Of a stretch of DNA of 64,000 bases, positions 42,102 through 54,432 are shown in pieces. The stretch's first letter is position 1. Every line of letters starts with the position of its first letter. The position numbers and the translations under genes are program-made. Under the pieces are notes generated by a model. That model had not been told where the DNA came from. It did not search any database and saw only the letters and a list, made by a program, of their open reading frames with translations. The DNA comes from Ornithinimicrobium cavernae (lineage in GTDB: Bacteria; Actinomycetota; Actinomycetes; Actinomycetales; Dermatophilaceae): assembly GCF_003121625.1 (NCBI RefSeq), contig NZ_QDDJ01000005.1, forward strand, positions 186,001-250,000, read 5' to 3'.

Positions 42102-43649
42102 TCAGGACCTGCCCAGCCCGGTCACGTCGAAGGACTCCGAGACGGCGTTCTGGGGCAGCCCGGTGATGCCCGCCTCCGCGACGATCAGGTTCGGCAGCAC
42201 GAACAGCCAGTCGGCTGCGGCGTCCGTGGAGAGCAGGCGGGCGGCCTCCTTCAGCAGCTCCACCTCCTCCTGCTCGGTGCCGCTGTCGGCCCGCTGCAGC
42301 AGGTCGCGGAACTCCTCGCTGTCGTAGCGGGTGTAGTAGCCGGGGTCACCGAACACCTTGGTCATGTCGCGGGGTTCCGTGTGGGCGATGATCGTCATGT
42401 CGTAGTCGGCGTTGGTGAACACGGTGTTCAGCCAGGCTGCGGGGAACTCGAGCTGGTCGATCGTGACGTTGAAGCCCGCCTGCTCGAGCTGGCTCTGCAC
42501 CACGGTGCCGCACGAGGTGGCGTACGAGCGGGTCGGGAGGCGGAGCCGGAAGGTGTGGTCCGCGTGGCCGGACTCCTCGAGCAGGGCGCTGGCCTTGTCG
42601 ACGTCGTACGGGTAGAGCCCGGTCAGGTCCTCGTACCAGGGGTCGGTCGGAGGCACCATGCTCCCGATGAGGGTGCCGCGCCCGGCCCAGCACGTGTCCA
42701 GAAGGGCCTGGTGGTCGATGGCGTGGCGGACCGCCTGGCGGACCTGCTCGTTCTGCATCGGCTCGCTGCCGTTGTTGAACGAGAGCTGGACCTCGCCGTT
42801 CGTGGTGCCCTCGATGACCTGGTACTTGTCGTTGCCCTCGAACTGGCCGAGGGTCTCCGGCGACTCCAGGAGGCCGATGACGTTGATGGTGCCCGTCAGC
42901 AGTGCGTTGTTGAGGGCGGTCGGGTCCTTGAAGTACTTGAAGTTCACCGTCTCGAACGCCGGCTCGTCGCCCCAGTACTCCGCGTTGCGGGACAGTGAGA
43001 TCGAGTCACCGCGGGTCCACTTCTGCAGCTCGTAGGGACCGGTGCCGACGGGTTCGGTCGCCAGGTCCTCCGTGGCGTCAGGGCTGAACATGGCGCCGAT
43101 CCGGGTGGTCATCCGGTAGAGCCAGCTGTTGCTGGGCTCGCTCAGGGTGACCGTCACCTCGGTGGGGGAGACGACTTCGACGGACTCGACGATGTCCATC
43201 GGCTCCTTGAGCGAGATGGTCCAGTCGTCCCGGACCGACTCGATGGAGTACTTGACGTCCTCGGCCGTGAACTCGTCACCGTTGGAGAAGGTGACACCTT
43301 CCTGAAGGACGAAGGTGTAGGTCCTGCGGTCCTCGGAAACGGTCCACGACTTCGCGAGCGCCGGGACGATCGTCCCGTCCTGGTCGACCTTCACCAGCGT
43401 CTCGTAGATGTTGTAGAGCAGCACCTGGGGCAGGGCCGCCCCTGCGGTCGTCGTGAGGTCCAGGTTCTCCGGCTCCGCGCCGAAGCCGATGGAGAGCTCC
43501 TCGGTGTCCGCGGAGCCACCGCCGGCGGTCGACCCTCCCTGGTCGGTGCCGGTCCCACCCTCGCCGGGAGCTCCCGCGGAGCAGGAGGCTGTGACGAGGG
43601 AGGCCGCCGCGAGCAGCGCCAGCGTCCGGCTTGTCAGTCGAGACTTCAT
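42102..43649 (-). CDS. Peptide-type ABC substrate-binding lipoprotein (DppA-like)
   Basis: This 515-residue SBP_bac_5 protein has a lipobox at VTASCSAG, a Gly/Ser linker and the core motif ALAKSWTVSEDRRTYTFVLQ with FSNGDEFTAEDVKYSIE. Such proteins bind peptides but also nickel, opines, glycosides and other solutes. GGAG 9 nt upstream supports the start. It is the first gene of the leftward operon and faces the amidase-GntR-sulfatase operon across an 204-bp region with a clear GntR-type operator. The ligand is likely the compound both amidases and the sulfatase act on (inference). Confidence 0.9.
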   Translation of the reverse strand: MKSRLTSRTLALLAAASLVTASCSAGAPGEGGTGTDQGGSTAGGGSADTEELSIGFGAEPENLDLTTTAGAALPQVLLYNIYETLVKVDQDGTIVPALAKSWTVSEDRRTYTFVLQEGVTFSNGDEFTAEDVKYSIESVRDDWTISLKEPMDIVESVEVVSPTEVTVTLSEPSNSWLYRMTTRIGAMFSPDATEDLATEPVGTGPYELQKWTRGDSISLSRNAEYWGDEPAFETVNFKYFKDPTALNNALLTGTINVIGLLESPETLGQFEGNDKYQVIEGTTNGEVQLSFNNGSEPMQNEQVRQAVRHAIDHQALLDTCWAGRGTLIGSMVPPTDPWYEDLTGLYPYDVDKASALLEESGHADHTFRLRLPTRSYATSCGTVVQSQLEQAGFNVTIDQLEFPAAWLNTVFTNADYDMTIIAHTEPRDMTKVFGDPGYYTRYDSEEFRDLLQRADSGTEQEEVELLKEAARLLSTDAAADWLFVLPNLIVAEAGITGLPQNAVSESFDVTGLGRS

Positions 43650-43735
43650 TGTCAGATCTCCATCCGGGTCGGGGGGCGAGGACGGTATGCGGCTGGGTCG
43701 CCACCGTCGGGCGCCGCACCACGTGAGCCCGTGCT

Positions 43736-43759
43736 ACTGGTCCAACCAGTGCACTGGTT
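43736..43759. promoter_or_regulatory. FadR-subfamily GntR operator: TGGT-N3-ACCA plus 16-bp palindrome
   Basis: ACTGGT-CCA-ACCAGT (43736-43750) matches the TGGT-N3-ACCA form recognised by FadR-subfamily GntR proteins such as PdhR. It shares its right half with the perfect 16-bp palindrome AACCAGTGCACTGGTT (43744-43759), giving three half-sites. It lies between the two divergent arms, next to a -10 at 43769-43774. Confidence 0.7.
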
Positions 43760-43768
43760 TGTGGAGTG

Positions 43769-43774
43769 TAGCCT
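43769..43774 (+). promoter_or_regulatory. Putative -10 of the amidase-GntR-sulfatase operon
   Basis: TAGCCT, 9 bp after the operator, would start transcription near 43781 and give a leader of about 70 nt to the GTG at 43854. No strong -35 is seen, as the operator occupies that position. Confidence 0.45.
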
Positions 43775-43853
43775 GACGACAGAACCGGCGGGTTGTCAAG
43801 GGTGCAGCCCGGTGAGACCCGGTCGGAGTGTCCTGACGGAAGGGATCTGTGAC

Positions 43854-45272
43854 GTGTCCAGCGAAACCACTCTGGCCGGCATGACGGCCGTGGAGCTGCG
43901 GTCGGCCTACAAGGCCGGAACGCTGTCTCCGGTAGAGGTCCACGACACCCTCCAGGACGTCATCGAGTCCCGTGAGGGCACGCTGAACGCCCTGTGGCAC
44001 CGCGACCCGCTCGCTTCGCGGGTCGCGGCCAAGAGCAGCGAGCAGCGGTGGCGCGAGGGCCGGCCGGCCGGGCCGGTCGATGGCATCCCGATCACCCTCA
44101 AGGAGAACATCGCGCGCGCCGGCATCCCCATGCCCTCGGGCACCGCCGGGGTGGAGGCGGTCATCCCGGACCGGGACGCTCCCGTCACGGCGCGGGTGGT
44201 CGAGTCCGGTGGGGTGGTGCTCGGGTCCACGGTGATGCCCGACTGGGGGATGCTCTCCTCGGGGGTGTCCAGCCTGCACGGCGTCACCCGGAGCCCCTGG
44301 GACCCGCGCTGGACCACCGGTGGGTCCAGCTCCGGTGCTGGCGCCGCCGCAGCCGCCGGTTACGGACCGCTGCACGTCGGCACCGACATCGGTGGCTCCA
44401 TCCGGCTGCCGGGGACCTGGCTGGGCCTGGCCACGCTGAAGCCCAGCGCCGGACGGATCCCGCTCGATGCGCCGTACCTGGGGCGCTGTGCCGGACCGAT
44501 GACCCGGACGGTGGCTGACTCCGCCCTGCTCATGAGTGTGCTCGCGCGGCCCGACGACCGGGACTGGACGAGCCTGCCTGCCGAGTCGATCGCCTGGGAG
44601 GACCTGGGCCTCGACGTGCGCGGCCTGCGGGTCGGCCTGCACCTGGATGCCGGTTGCGGCGGTGCGGTGGAGGAGGACATCCAGCGGTCCGTGCGCGGGG
44701 TCGCCGAGCTCTTTGCGGAGGCCGGAGCAGACGTCGAGACCCTCGACCCCTTCATGACTCCCGACCTGCTCGACGCCGTCGACCTGTTCTGGCGCGTGCG
44801 CTCCTGGAACGACTTCTCCGCGCTCTCGAGCGAACAGCAGGCCGCTGTCCTGCCGTACGTCGCCGCCTGGTGCGCCCCGGGTGCCGACGTCACGGGCAGG
44901 CGGGTCCTGGAGTGCTATCAGCAGGTGATGCAGATGCAGGCCCGCGCCGTCGCGGCCACCTTGCCGTTCGACATCGTCCTGTCGCCGGTCGCGCCGGTGG
45001 CAGCCTTCGCTGCCGAGCAGCCGATGCCCTACCCCGACAACGGGAAGGGCATGCAGCACATCGGGTTCACGGTCCCCTACAACATGTCGGGCCAGCCGGC
45101 GGCCACGGTCAACTGTGGGTTCACCGACGACGGCCGCCCGATCGGCGTCCAGCTCTCCGGGCGCCGGTTCGACGACCTGGGGGTGCTCCGCGCAGCGGCC
45201 TGGTACGAGCAGCACCGCCCGGCCGCCGCCACGCCGAGCTGGCCCGCGGTCCCGTCGCAGGCGCAGCCGTGA
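43854..45272 (+). CDS. Amidase signature family hydrolase
   Basis: This 472-residue amidase has Lys83 in ITLKENIA, cis-Ser158 in TTGGSSSGAG and nucleophile Ser182 in TDIGGSIRLPG, so the catalytic triad is complete. It differs clearly from the amidase at 37070-38434 and is not a recent duplicate. The GTG at 43854 with GGAAGGGA 8 nt upstream is the likely start; the frame further upstream crosses the operator. Its stop overlaps the gntR start (GTGA). Confidence 0.88.
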   Translation: MSSETTLAGMTAVELRSAYKAGTLSPVEVHDTLQDVIESREGTLNALWHRDPLASRVAAKSSEQRWREGRPAGPVDGIPITLKENIARAGIPMPSGTAGVEAVIPDRDAPVTARVVESGGVVLGSTVMPDWGMLSSGVSSLHGVTRSPWDPRWTTGGSSSGAGAAAAAGYGPLHVGTDIGGSIRLPGTWLGLATLKPSAGRIPLDAPYLGRCAGPMTRTVADSALLMSVLARPDDRDWTSLPAESIAWEDLGLDVRGLRVGLHLDAGCGGAVEEDIQRSVRGVAELFAEAGADVETLDPFMTPDLLDAVDLFWRVRSWNDFSALSSEQQAAVLPYVAAWCAPGADVTGRRVLECYQQVMQMQARAVAATLPFDIVLSPVAPVAAFAAEQPMPYPDNGKGMQHIGFTVPYNMSGQPAATVNCGFTDDGRPIGVQLSGRRFDDLGVLRAAAWYEQHRPAAATPSWPAVPSQAQP

Positions 45273-46096
45273 CCGGCGACGAGGGGCCGCGCGCCTTCCA
45301 CAAGGTGCAGCCGGTCCGTCTCTACCAGACCATCGTCGACCAGATCGAGCAGGCGCTGGCCTCGGGCGAGCTGAGGCCCGGCCAGCGGCTCCCCAGCGAG
45401 CGCGAGCTCGTCAGCCAGTTCGGCGCCAGCCGGGGGACGGTCCGGGAGGCCCTGCGGGTGCTCGAGAGCAACGGCGTGGTGCGGTCGCGGCCCGGCGACC
45501 CGCGCGGCCCCGAGATCCTCCCGTTCTCGTCCCAGGGGATCGCCAAGCAGCTGACGCGGCTGACGCAGGTCGACGGCATCGGCCTGGCCGAGCTGGTCTC
45601 CTTCCGGATGATCCTGGACTCCTCGGCGAACCTGCTCGCGGCCCAGCTGCGCACCGCCGAGGAGCTGGCGGCGATCGAGGCGACGGTCGCAGCGATGCGG
45701 GACGCGATCCGGGACGGCTACCAGGCGTTCAGCGAGGCCGATGTCGCCTTCCACGACGCCATCGCGATGGCGAGCCGCAACTCACTCATCCAGGTCTGCA
45801 ACCACGTGGTCCGTGAGGTCGTGCTGTCGTTGATCTCGGACAAGATCGTGCAGTCGCCGAACAGTCAGGCGCTGATGGAGCGGTCACTGCGTCACCACGA
45901 GGACGTGCTGGCACAGATCAGAGCGGGCGACGGCATCACCGCGGCGCGGATCTCCCGGCGCAACCTCTACGACTACTACGCGGACTACATCCCCGAGGAG
46001 GAGCGCCGGGCCCTGATCGCCCTCCTCCAGGAGCAGGAGCAGGCCGCCCCGGGTCCCACGCTGAGCGGTGACACCGCGATCCAGGATCCTCGATGA
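45269..46096 (+). CDS. GntR-family regulator, FadR/FCD subfamily
   Basis: This 275-residue protein has an N-terminal GntR winged helix (about 12-80: IEQALASGELRPGQRLPSER, then FGASRGTVREALRVLESNGVV). It also has an all-helical FCD effector domain with the metal/ligand residues Asp and His in SEADVAFHDAIAMASRN and a later His in LRHHEDVLAQI. FCD regulators sense carboxylates such as lactate, pyruvate or gluconate. Overlaps on both sides (GTGA and ATGA) place it inside the amidase-sulfatase operon. Its predicted operator lies at 43736-43759, implying control of both divergent arms and of itself. Confidence 0.92.
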   Translation: MTGDEGPRAFHKVQPVRLYQTIVDQIEQALASGELRPGQRLPSERELVSQFGASRGTVREALRVLESNGVVRSRPGDPRGPEILPFSSQGIAKQLTRLTQVDGIGLAELVSFRMILDSSANLLAAQLRTAEELAAIEATVAAMRDAIRDGYQAFSEADVAFHDAIAMASRNSLIQVCNHVVREVVLSLISDKIVQSPNSQALMERSLRHHEDVLAQIRAGDGITAARISRRNLYDYYADYIPEEERRALIALLQEQEQAAPGPTLSGDTAIQDPR

Positions 46097-48336
46097 CGTC
46101 CTTCCCCGAGCCGTTCCACGGCGTGATCGGCCGCACCCACGACGAGTCCACGCCCTGGTGGCCAGAGCCCCAGGGTCCGGCGCCGGACACCCCGAACGTC
46201 GTCTACGTCGTGCTGGACGACGTGGGCTTCGCCGATCTCGGCTGCTTCGGGTCCGAGCTGCAGACACCGACGGTCGACCGGTTGGCCGCAGGTGGCCTGC
46301 GCTACACCAACTTCCACACGACCACCCTGTGCTCTCCCACCCGGGCCTCCCTGCTCACCGGGCGCAACCACCACAGCGTCGGGATGCGCCTGCTGTCCAA
46401 CCTGGACACCGGTTATCCCAGCGGGCGGGGCCGGGTCACCCACGCCGCCGGCTCGATCGCCGAGATCCTCAGGAGCCAGGGCTTCAACACGATGTGTGTG
46501 GGCAAGTGGCACCTGGCGCCGAGCGAGCACACCACGCAGGCCGGCCCCTACGACCACTGGCCACTGGCCCGCGGGTTCGAGCGCTACTACGGCTTCCTGG
46601 ACGCTGAGACCGACAGCTTCTATCCCGAGCTCACCTACGACAACCACAGCATCGACCCGCCGGCGACGCCGGAGGAGGGCTATCACCTCACCGCCGACCT
46701 CGTGGACCGGGCCATCGGCTTTGTCCGGGACCAGACGTCTGTGACCCCGGAGAAGCCGTTCTTCCTGCACCTCGCCTTCGGCGCGGCGCACGCACCGCAC
46801 CAGGCGCCGCAGGAGTTCCTCGACCGGCAACGCGGGCGCTTCGACGAGGGGTGGGACGTCCTGCGTCAGCGACGCTTCGAGCGGCAGCTGGAGCTGGGGC
46901 TGCTGCCCCCGGGGACGCGACTGTCACCCCCCAACCCCGGAGTGCGTGCCTGGGCCGACCTGCCCGCACGGGAGCAGGGTCTGTATGCCCGGCTCCAGGA
47001 GGCCTACGCCGCGATGATCGAGCACACCGACCACGAGCTCGGTCGGCTGGTCCGCGCCCTGGAGGAGCTGGGGCGACTGGACAACACCCTCATCGTGCTC
47101 CTCTCCGACAACGGTGCCAGCCAGGAGGGCGGTCCCGAGGGCTCGCTCAACACCGCGTCGTTCCAGAACGGGATCCCCGAGGACCTTGACGAGAACATCC
47201 GCCGGATGGATCTCATCGGTGGCCCGGCGGTGCAGCCGAACTATCCGTGGGGCTGGGCGCAGGTGAGCAACACACCGTTCCAGCGCTACAAGCAGAACAC
47301 CCATGAGGGCGGCGTCCGCGACCCGCTGATCATCCACTGGCCGGACGGGATCGGACAGCGCGGCGGCCTGCGCAGCCAGTTCCACCACGTCATCGACGTC
47401 ACCCCCACGGTGCTGTCGCTGCTGGGTGTCGACAGCCCCAGGCAGCTGGCGGGTGTCGAACAGATGCCGATGCACGGCACCGACATGTCCTACAGCTTCG
47501 AGCAGCCCTCGGAGCCGAGCCGTCGGCGCACCCAGCACTTCGAGATGTTCGGTCACCGCGGCATCTGGCACGAGGGGTGGAAGGCGGTGACCTTCCACAC
47601 CCGTGGCGAGCCGTATGAGAACGACGTCTGGGAGCTCTACCACGTGGAGGAGGACCCGTCGGAGACCCGTGACCTCGCGGCGACGGAGCCCGAGCGGCTG
47701 GCGCAGATGATTGAGCTCTTCTGGCAGGAGGCCGACAGGTACGGTGTCCTGCCACTGGATGACCGTCGGTTCGCGATGCGGGCCAAGGTCCCGCGTCCCG
47801 GGTCGCCCCGGGACCGGACGACGTTCACCTACTACCCCGGGATGAGCCACCTCCCGGTGGCCGCCGCACCGCCGACGATGAACCGCTCCCACAGCATCAC
47901 GGCGTTCCTGGCGGGTGCGGCCGACCGGCCGGAGGGGGTGCTCGTTGCGCTGGGCGGTGTGAGCAGCGGCTACGTCATGTACGTGCAGGACGACCACCTG
48001 CACTACGAGTACAACTTCCTCGGCACGCACTACCGGCTGCGCTCGCGGGACCCCGTCCCGGCGCAGGTGTCGACCCTGCGCTTCCAGTTCGTCAAGACTG
48101 GGGACCAGCGCGGCACCGGTCGGCTGTACATCGACGAGGTCCTCCAGGCGGAGACGGACTTCCCGCAGGTCCTTCCGGACTTCCACGGCTGGGAGGGACT
48201 GGACGTGGGGCGGGACGCGCTGTCACCGGTGACCGACACCTACGAGGGTGAGTTCCCGTTCACCGGCGCGCTGGAGAGGGTCGTGTTCGACGTCGACCCG
48301 ACCGAGGAGGTCACCGTCTACGAGCCCGTGGACTGA
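46093..48336 (+). CDS. Type I arylsulfatase with C-terminal beta domain
   Basis: This 747-residue sulfatase has metal ligands Asp42/Asp43 in VVLDDVGFADLGCF and the formylglycine motif CSPTRASLLTG with Cys80 as the residue to be oxidised. GKWHL and LSDNGAS supply further active-site and metal residues. From about residue 590 a beta-rich domain (SITAFLAGAADRPEGVLVAL to GRLYIDEV) follows, as in long arylsulfatases such as PAS and mycobacterial AtsA. No signal peptide is seen, so it is probably cytoplasmic, consistent with uptake before desulfation. It converges on, and overlaps by 19 nt, the gene for its activating enzyme. Confidence 0.93.
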   Translation: MTSFPEPFHGVIGRTHDESTPWWPEPQGPAPDTPNVVYVVLDDVGFADLGCFGSELQTPTVDRLAAGGLRYTNFHTTTLCSPTRASLLTGRNHHSVGMRLLSNLDTGYPSGRGRVTHAAGSIAEILRSQGFNTMCVGKWHLAPSEHTTQAGPYDHWPLARGFERYYGFLDAETDSFYPELTYDNHSIDPPATPEEGYHLTADLVDRAIGFVRDQTSVTPEKPFFLHLAFGAAHAPHQAPQEFLDRQRGRFDEGWDVLRQRRFERQLELGLLPPGTRLSPPNPGVRAWADLPAREQGLYARLQEAYAAMIEHTDHELGRLVRALEELGRLDNTLIVLLSDNGASQEGGPEGSLNTASFQNGIPEDLDENIRRMDLIGGPAVQPNYPWGWAQVSNTPFQRYKQNTHEGGVRDPLIIHWPDGIGQRGGLRSQFHHVIDVTPTVLSLLGVDSPRQLAGVEQMPMHGTDMSYSFEQPSEPSRRRTQHFEMFGHRGIWHEGWKAVTFHTRGEPYENDVWELYHVEEDPSETRDLAATEPERLAQMIELFWQEADRYGVLPLDDRRFAMRAKVPRPGSPRDRTTFTYYPGMSHLPVAAAPPTMNRSHSITAFLAGAADRPEGVLVALGGVSSGYVMYVQDDHLHYEYNFLGTHYRLRSRDPVPAQVSTLRFQFVKTGDQRGTGRLYIDEVLQAETDFPQVLPDFHGWEGLDVGRDALSPVTDTYEGEFPFTGALERVVFDVDPTEEVTVYEPVD

Positions 48337-49310
48337 CGCGCGGCGACCCGGAACCCGGTGTTCCCGGTGGAGCTGTGTGTCGTGCTGCGGCTGCGCGCCG
48401 AGACCCGGTAACGGTTGCAGTAGGACTCGTGGCAGAGGTAGGAACCGCCGCGGATGACCCACTCGGCCTCGGGCGCGGGAGGTGCGTCGGACGAGCTCAT
48501 CTCACGCTCGGGCTCCGTCCAGGGAGTGGCGCACCACTCCCACACATTGCCCACGACGTTGTGCAGGCCGAAGCCGTTGGGTGGGAAGGACCGGACCGGT
48601 GCGGTGCCCAGCCAGCCGTCGTCCTCACGGTTCACCGTGGGGAAGCTGCCCTGCCAGATGTTGCAGCGGTGCCGGCCCTCGGGCAGCAGGACATCACCCC
48701 ACGGGTAGTCGCGCTGCTCCAGGCCGCCGCGCGCGGCATACTCCCACTCCGCCTCCTCGGGCAGCCGGGTGCCCGACCACGCGCAGTAGGCGCGGGCATC
48801 GGCCAGGCTGACGTGCACCACCGGGTGGTCCGGGACCGCCGCCGTCGACGATCCCGGTCCCGCCGGGCACGCCCAGGACGCCCCGCCGACGGCCAACCAC
48901 CACGGGGCACCGGGGACCAGGGCATCGAGCACGTACCCGCGCGCCCCGGGATGGAGCAGCAGGTGGAAGACGAACGACCAACCCGCACGCTCGGCATCGG
49001 TCACGTAGCCGGTCCGGTCGACGAACCGCGCGAACTGCTCGTTGGTCACACAGGTCGCTGCGATCCCGAAGTCGCCGACCTGCACGGAGCGGACGGGGCC
49101 CTCCGCGTCCTCCGGTCGGGCCCGTGGGCCCTCACAGCCCATCAGGAAGGAACCGCCGGGCAGCCACTGCAGATCGGCAGGCGGCTCGCCGTCGCCGGTG
49201 CTCCCGGCCACGCCGTCGCAGGTGCTCCAGGCCACGCCGCCGCTGACGAGGGACGGTGGCGCGACCGGCGAGCCGGTCTGCCGCGGAGGTGAGCAGCACG
49301 CTTCGTTCAC
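48318..49310 (-). CDS. Formylglycine-generating enzyme (sulfatase activator)
   Basis: This 330-residue FGE-sulfatase-domain protein has GGSFLMGCEGP at the N-end of the fold, LPEEAEWEYAARGGLEQRDYPWGD, and GNVWEWCATPWTEP. Active-site cysteines Cys293 and Cys298 in GGSYLCHESYC have the same five-residue spacing as the human copper-dependent enzyme. It converts the sulfatase motif Cys to formylglycine aerobically. It lies tail to tail with the sulfatase gene. A GTG at 49310 is preceded by TAGGGT at 6 nt. Residues 25-40 are a tandem 8-residue repeat. Confidence 0.92.
   Translation of the reverse strand: MNEACCSPPRQTGSPVAPPSLVSGGVAWSTCDGVAGSTGDGEPPADLQWLPGGSFLMGCEGPRARPEDAEGPVRSVQVGDFGIAATCVTNEQFARFVDRTGYVTDAERAGWSFVFHLLLHPGARGYVLDALVPGAPWWLAVGGASWACPAGPGSSTAAVPDHPVVHVSLADARAYCAWSGTRLPEEAEWEYAARGGLEQRDYPWGDVLLPEGRHRCNIWQGSFPTVNREDDGWLGTAPVRSFPPNGFGLHNVVGNVWEWCATPWTEPEREMSSSDAPPAPEAEWVIRGGSYLCHESYCNRYRVSARSRSTTHSSTGNTGFRVAARQSTGS
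49197..49244. repeat. 24-bp tandem duplication inside the FGE gene
   Basis: Two 24-bp units (49197-49220 and 49221-49244) differ at four positions and encode VAWSTCDG / VAGSTGDG-like octapeptides in the variable N-terminus, before the enzyme fold. Confidence 0.7.
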
Positions 49311-49424
49311 CGGGCCACCCTACGAAGCCGCGCTGTGACGTGTTCCACCGCGCGGCTCGGCGCCTGCCCAGGAAATGTTGACGAACTGTCCAGAAGTTGT
49401 AGGAGAGACCTGACCTTCCGGGGG

Positions 49425-49453
49425 TTGTCCGGCAGGCCGGCTGGGCCTAACGT
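49425..49453 (+). promoter_or_regulatory. Leaderless promoter of the subtilase gene
   Basis: TTGTCC (49425-49430), 17 bp and TAACGT (49448-49453) end 7 nt before the ATG at 49461. This selects that start, directly before a signal peptide, over the in-frame codon at 49335. Confidence 0.6.
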
Positions 49454-49460
49454 CCGCTGC

Positions 49461-53867
<4,407 letters not shown>

Positions 53868-53885
53868 ACCGCCCGCGGCCGGGAC

Positions 53886-53891
53886 TAGCCT
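53886..53891 (+). promoter_or_regulatory. Leaderless -10 element of the PPOX-fold gene
   Basis: TAGCCT ends 7 nt before the ATG at 53899, immediately after the subtilase stop. Confidence 0.5.
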
Positions 53892-53898
53892 CGGGAGC

Positions 53899-54393
53899 AT
53901 GAGGGAGACCCCCGAGGAGCTTGCCGCCCTGCAGGACCTGATGGACGCCTCGCACGCGGCAGGCACGAGCCACCTCCGCGAGATCATCAGCGGGGAGCGG
54001 CGGCTGGACGCCGCGACCGTGGTCAGGGCGCTGGAGGGCATGAGGGTGCTGAGCCTGGCGACCGTCACGGCGCGCGGCGAGCCGCGGGTCAGCGCCGTGG
54101 ACGGGCACTTCCTCCACGGCCGGTGGACCTTCGGCACCGACGGTCGCGCGGCCAAGGCGCGCCACCTGCAGGCGCGTCCCGCGGTGAGCGTGGCCCACCT
54201 CGACGGGGAGCGGCTCGGCGTCTTCTGCCACGGGCAGGCGGTCCGGCTCACCGCCCGGGACCCGGGCTGGGAGGAGACGATCGCGCACTGGACGGCGCAC
54301 TACGGGTCCGACCCGACGACCTGGGGCGACGACATCAGGATGTATCGCGTCGAACCGACCTGGTTCGTCGGCTACGGCACGGCTGCGGAGTGA
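53899..54393 (+). CDS. Pyridoxamine 5'-phosphate oxidase-fold protein
   Basis: This 164-residue protein has an N-terminal helix followed by a split-barrel flavin-binding fold: VLSLATVTARGEPRVSAVDG, GRWTFGTDGRAAKARHLQ and RPAVSVAHLDGERLGVFCHG. F420- or heme-binding variants of this fold are frequent in actinobacteria, so a deazaflavin or heme ligand is possible. TAGCCT sits 7 nt before the ATG. The neighbouring RclA-like flavoprotein gene has its own promoter. Confidence 0.8.
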   Translation: MRETPEELAALQDLMDASHAAGTSHLREIISGERRLDAATVVRALEGMRVLSLATVTARGEPRVSAVDGHFLHGRWTFGTDGRAAKARHLQARPAVSVAHLDGERLGVFCHGQAVRLTARDPGWEETIAHWTAHYGSDPTTWGDDIRMYRVEPTWFVGYGTAAE

Positions 54394-54419
54394 TCCGGGC
54401 AGAGCCCGCGCGGGGCGCG

Positions 54420-54425
54420 TAGCGT
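54420..54425 (+). promoter_or_regulatory. Leaderless -10 element of the RclA-like gene
   Basis: TAGCGT ends 7 nt before the ATG at 54433. Confidence 0.55.
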
Positions 54426-54432
54426 CGGCGCC

